From Sphingomonas cannabina (GTDB lineage Bacteria; Pseudomonadota; Alphaproteobacteria; Sphingomonadales; Sphingomonadaceae): a stretch of DNA of 64,000 bases. The DNA is taken from the NCBI RefSeq assembly GCF_021391395.1, contig NZ_CP090059.1:3705001-3769000 (forward strand), read 5' to 3'. Shown here piece after piece: positions 63,897 through 64,000 of the stretch. The position numbers were made by a program, and so were the translations under genes. Each line of letters begins with the position of its first letter. Position 1 is the first letter of the stretch. A model generated the notes under the pieces. The model was not told the origin of the DNA. It saw nothing but the letters and a program-made list of their open reading frames with translations, and ran no database searches.

Positions 63897-64000
63897 GCTC
63901 GGGGAGATCACCGAAACACTGCTGAAGGAACATGGTGACGAGGCGCCGTGGCAATTGCTCGCGCTTATCGGCGAAGCCGCGCTCGCCGGCAATGAAAGTC
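63862..64000 (+). CDS. Partial small protein, cut by window edge
   Basis: An open frame from a GTG at 63862 reads EDKLGEITETLLKEHGDEAP then WQLLALIGEAALAGNES and leaves the window. The pattern HGDxAP-x-x-L-x-x-x-IG-x-x-ALAG recalls the DUF6961-like protein at 4208-4405 (AGRAPAYVAERI...AARAGD). It may be the N-terminal part of a related small protein. The start is uncertain. Confidence 0.4.
   Translation, partial: MESCGAITSEDKLGEITETLLKEHGDEAPWQLLALIGEAALAGNES

Overview
The window looks like chromosomal (possibly partly plasmid-like) DNA of a GC-rich alphaproteobacterium, most likely a sphingomonad. Supporting signs are the BapA-type large adhesin with its own type I secretion genes, a usg gene, GGAAC-N17-GTT promoters of the alphaproteobacterial general stress sigma factor, a ROSE-like leader on a small heat-shock gene, and small families common in Sphingomonas (DUF6961-like, DUF3761-like). 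Assignments come from reading translations and motifs by eye; no database search was run.

Layout. 1-2.4 kb: a truncated nucleotidyltransferase, then a decayed ardC-type antirestriction gene with a palindrome-rich upstream region. 2.4-9 kb: a Crp/Fnr regulator, an outer-membrane beta-barrel protein, a tightly overlapping operon of small secreted or membrane proteins, an entericidin-like lipopeptide, a one-helix membrane protein and two methyltransferases (one TylF-like). 9.3-24 kb: one giant autotransporter of about 4,870 residues. 24.6-28.1 kb: the heat-shock block groES-groEL with a CIRCE-like operator, a small gene coupled to usg, and hsp20 with a thermometer-like leader. 28.3-32.7 kb: an iron-uptake operon (TonB-dependent receptor, small membrane protein, PepSY protein) behind a Fur-box-like site. 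33-38.2 kb: a fully overlapping caa3-type cytochrome oxidase operon. 38.3-40.2 kb: a divergent PQQ-dependent alcohol dehydrogenase lipoprotein. 40.3-44.6 kb: two stress operons, each behind an EcfG-type promoter (SRPBCC protein, zinc alcohol dehydrogenase, SDR; then manganese catalase and a DUF892 ferritin-like protein). 44.7-48.4 kb: a graveyard with a frameshifted HTH gene, GNAT and Rid genes, a second ardC fragment, a PepSY gene fragment and a MarR regulator. 48.5-63.4 kb: a BapA-like adhesin followed by tolC, an ABC exporter, hlyD and a Mur ligase fusion.

How the parts work together. The PQQ dehydrogenase faces the periplasm and lies back to back with a lipoprotein cytochrome c and an oxidase whose subunit II carries its own heme c, so a short periplasmic respiratory chain is plausible. 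The stress operons pair peroxide removal (Mn catalase, DUF892) with carbonyl/alcohol oxidoreductases under a common promoter type. The two giant surface proteins (autotransporter and BapA-like) point to adhesion or biofilm life.

The most unusual element is the last gene of the type I secretion operon. It fuses a roughly 650-residue domain, probably an alpha/alpha toroid, to a MurF-like ligase and is translationally coupled to the exporter. The exporter operon directly follows an adhesin with a 165-residue Asp-Ala tract. A second theme is genome decay: two ardC remnants 45 kb apart share one nonsense codon, and a copy of part of the PepSY gene lies beside one of them.
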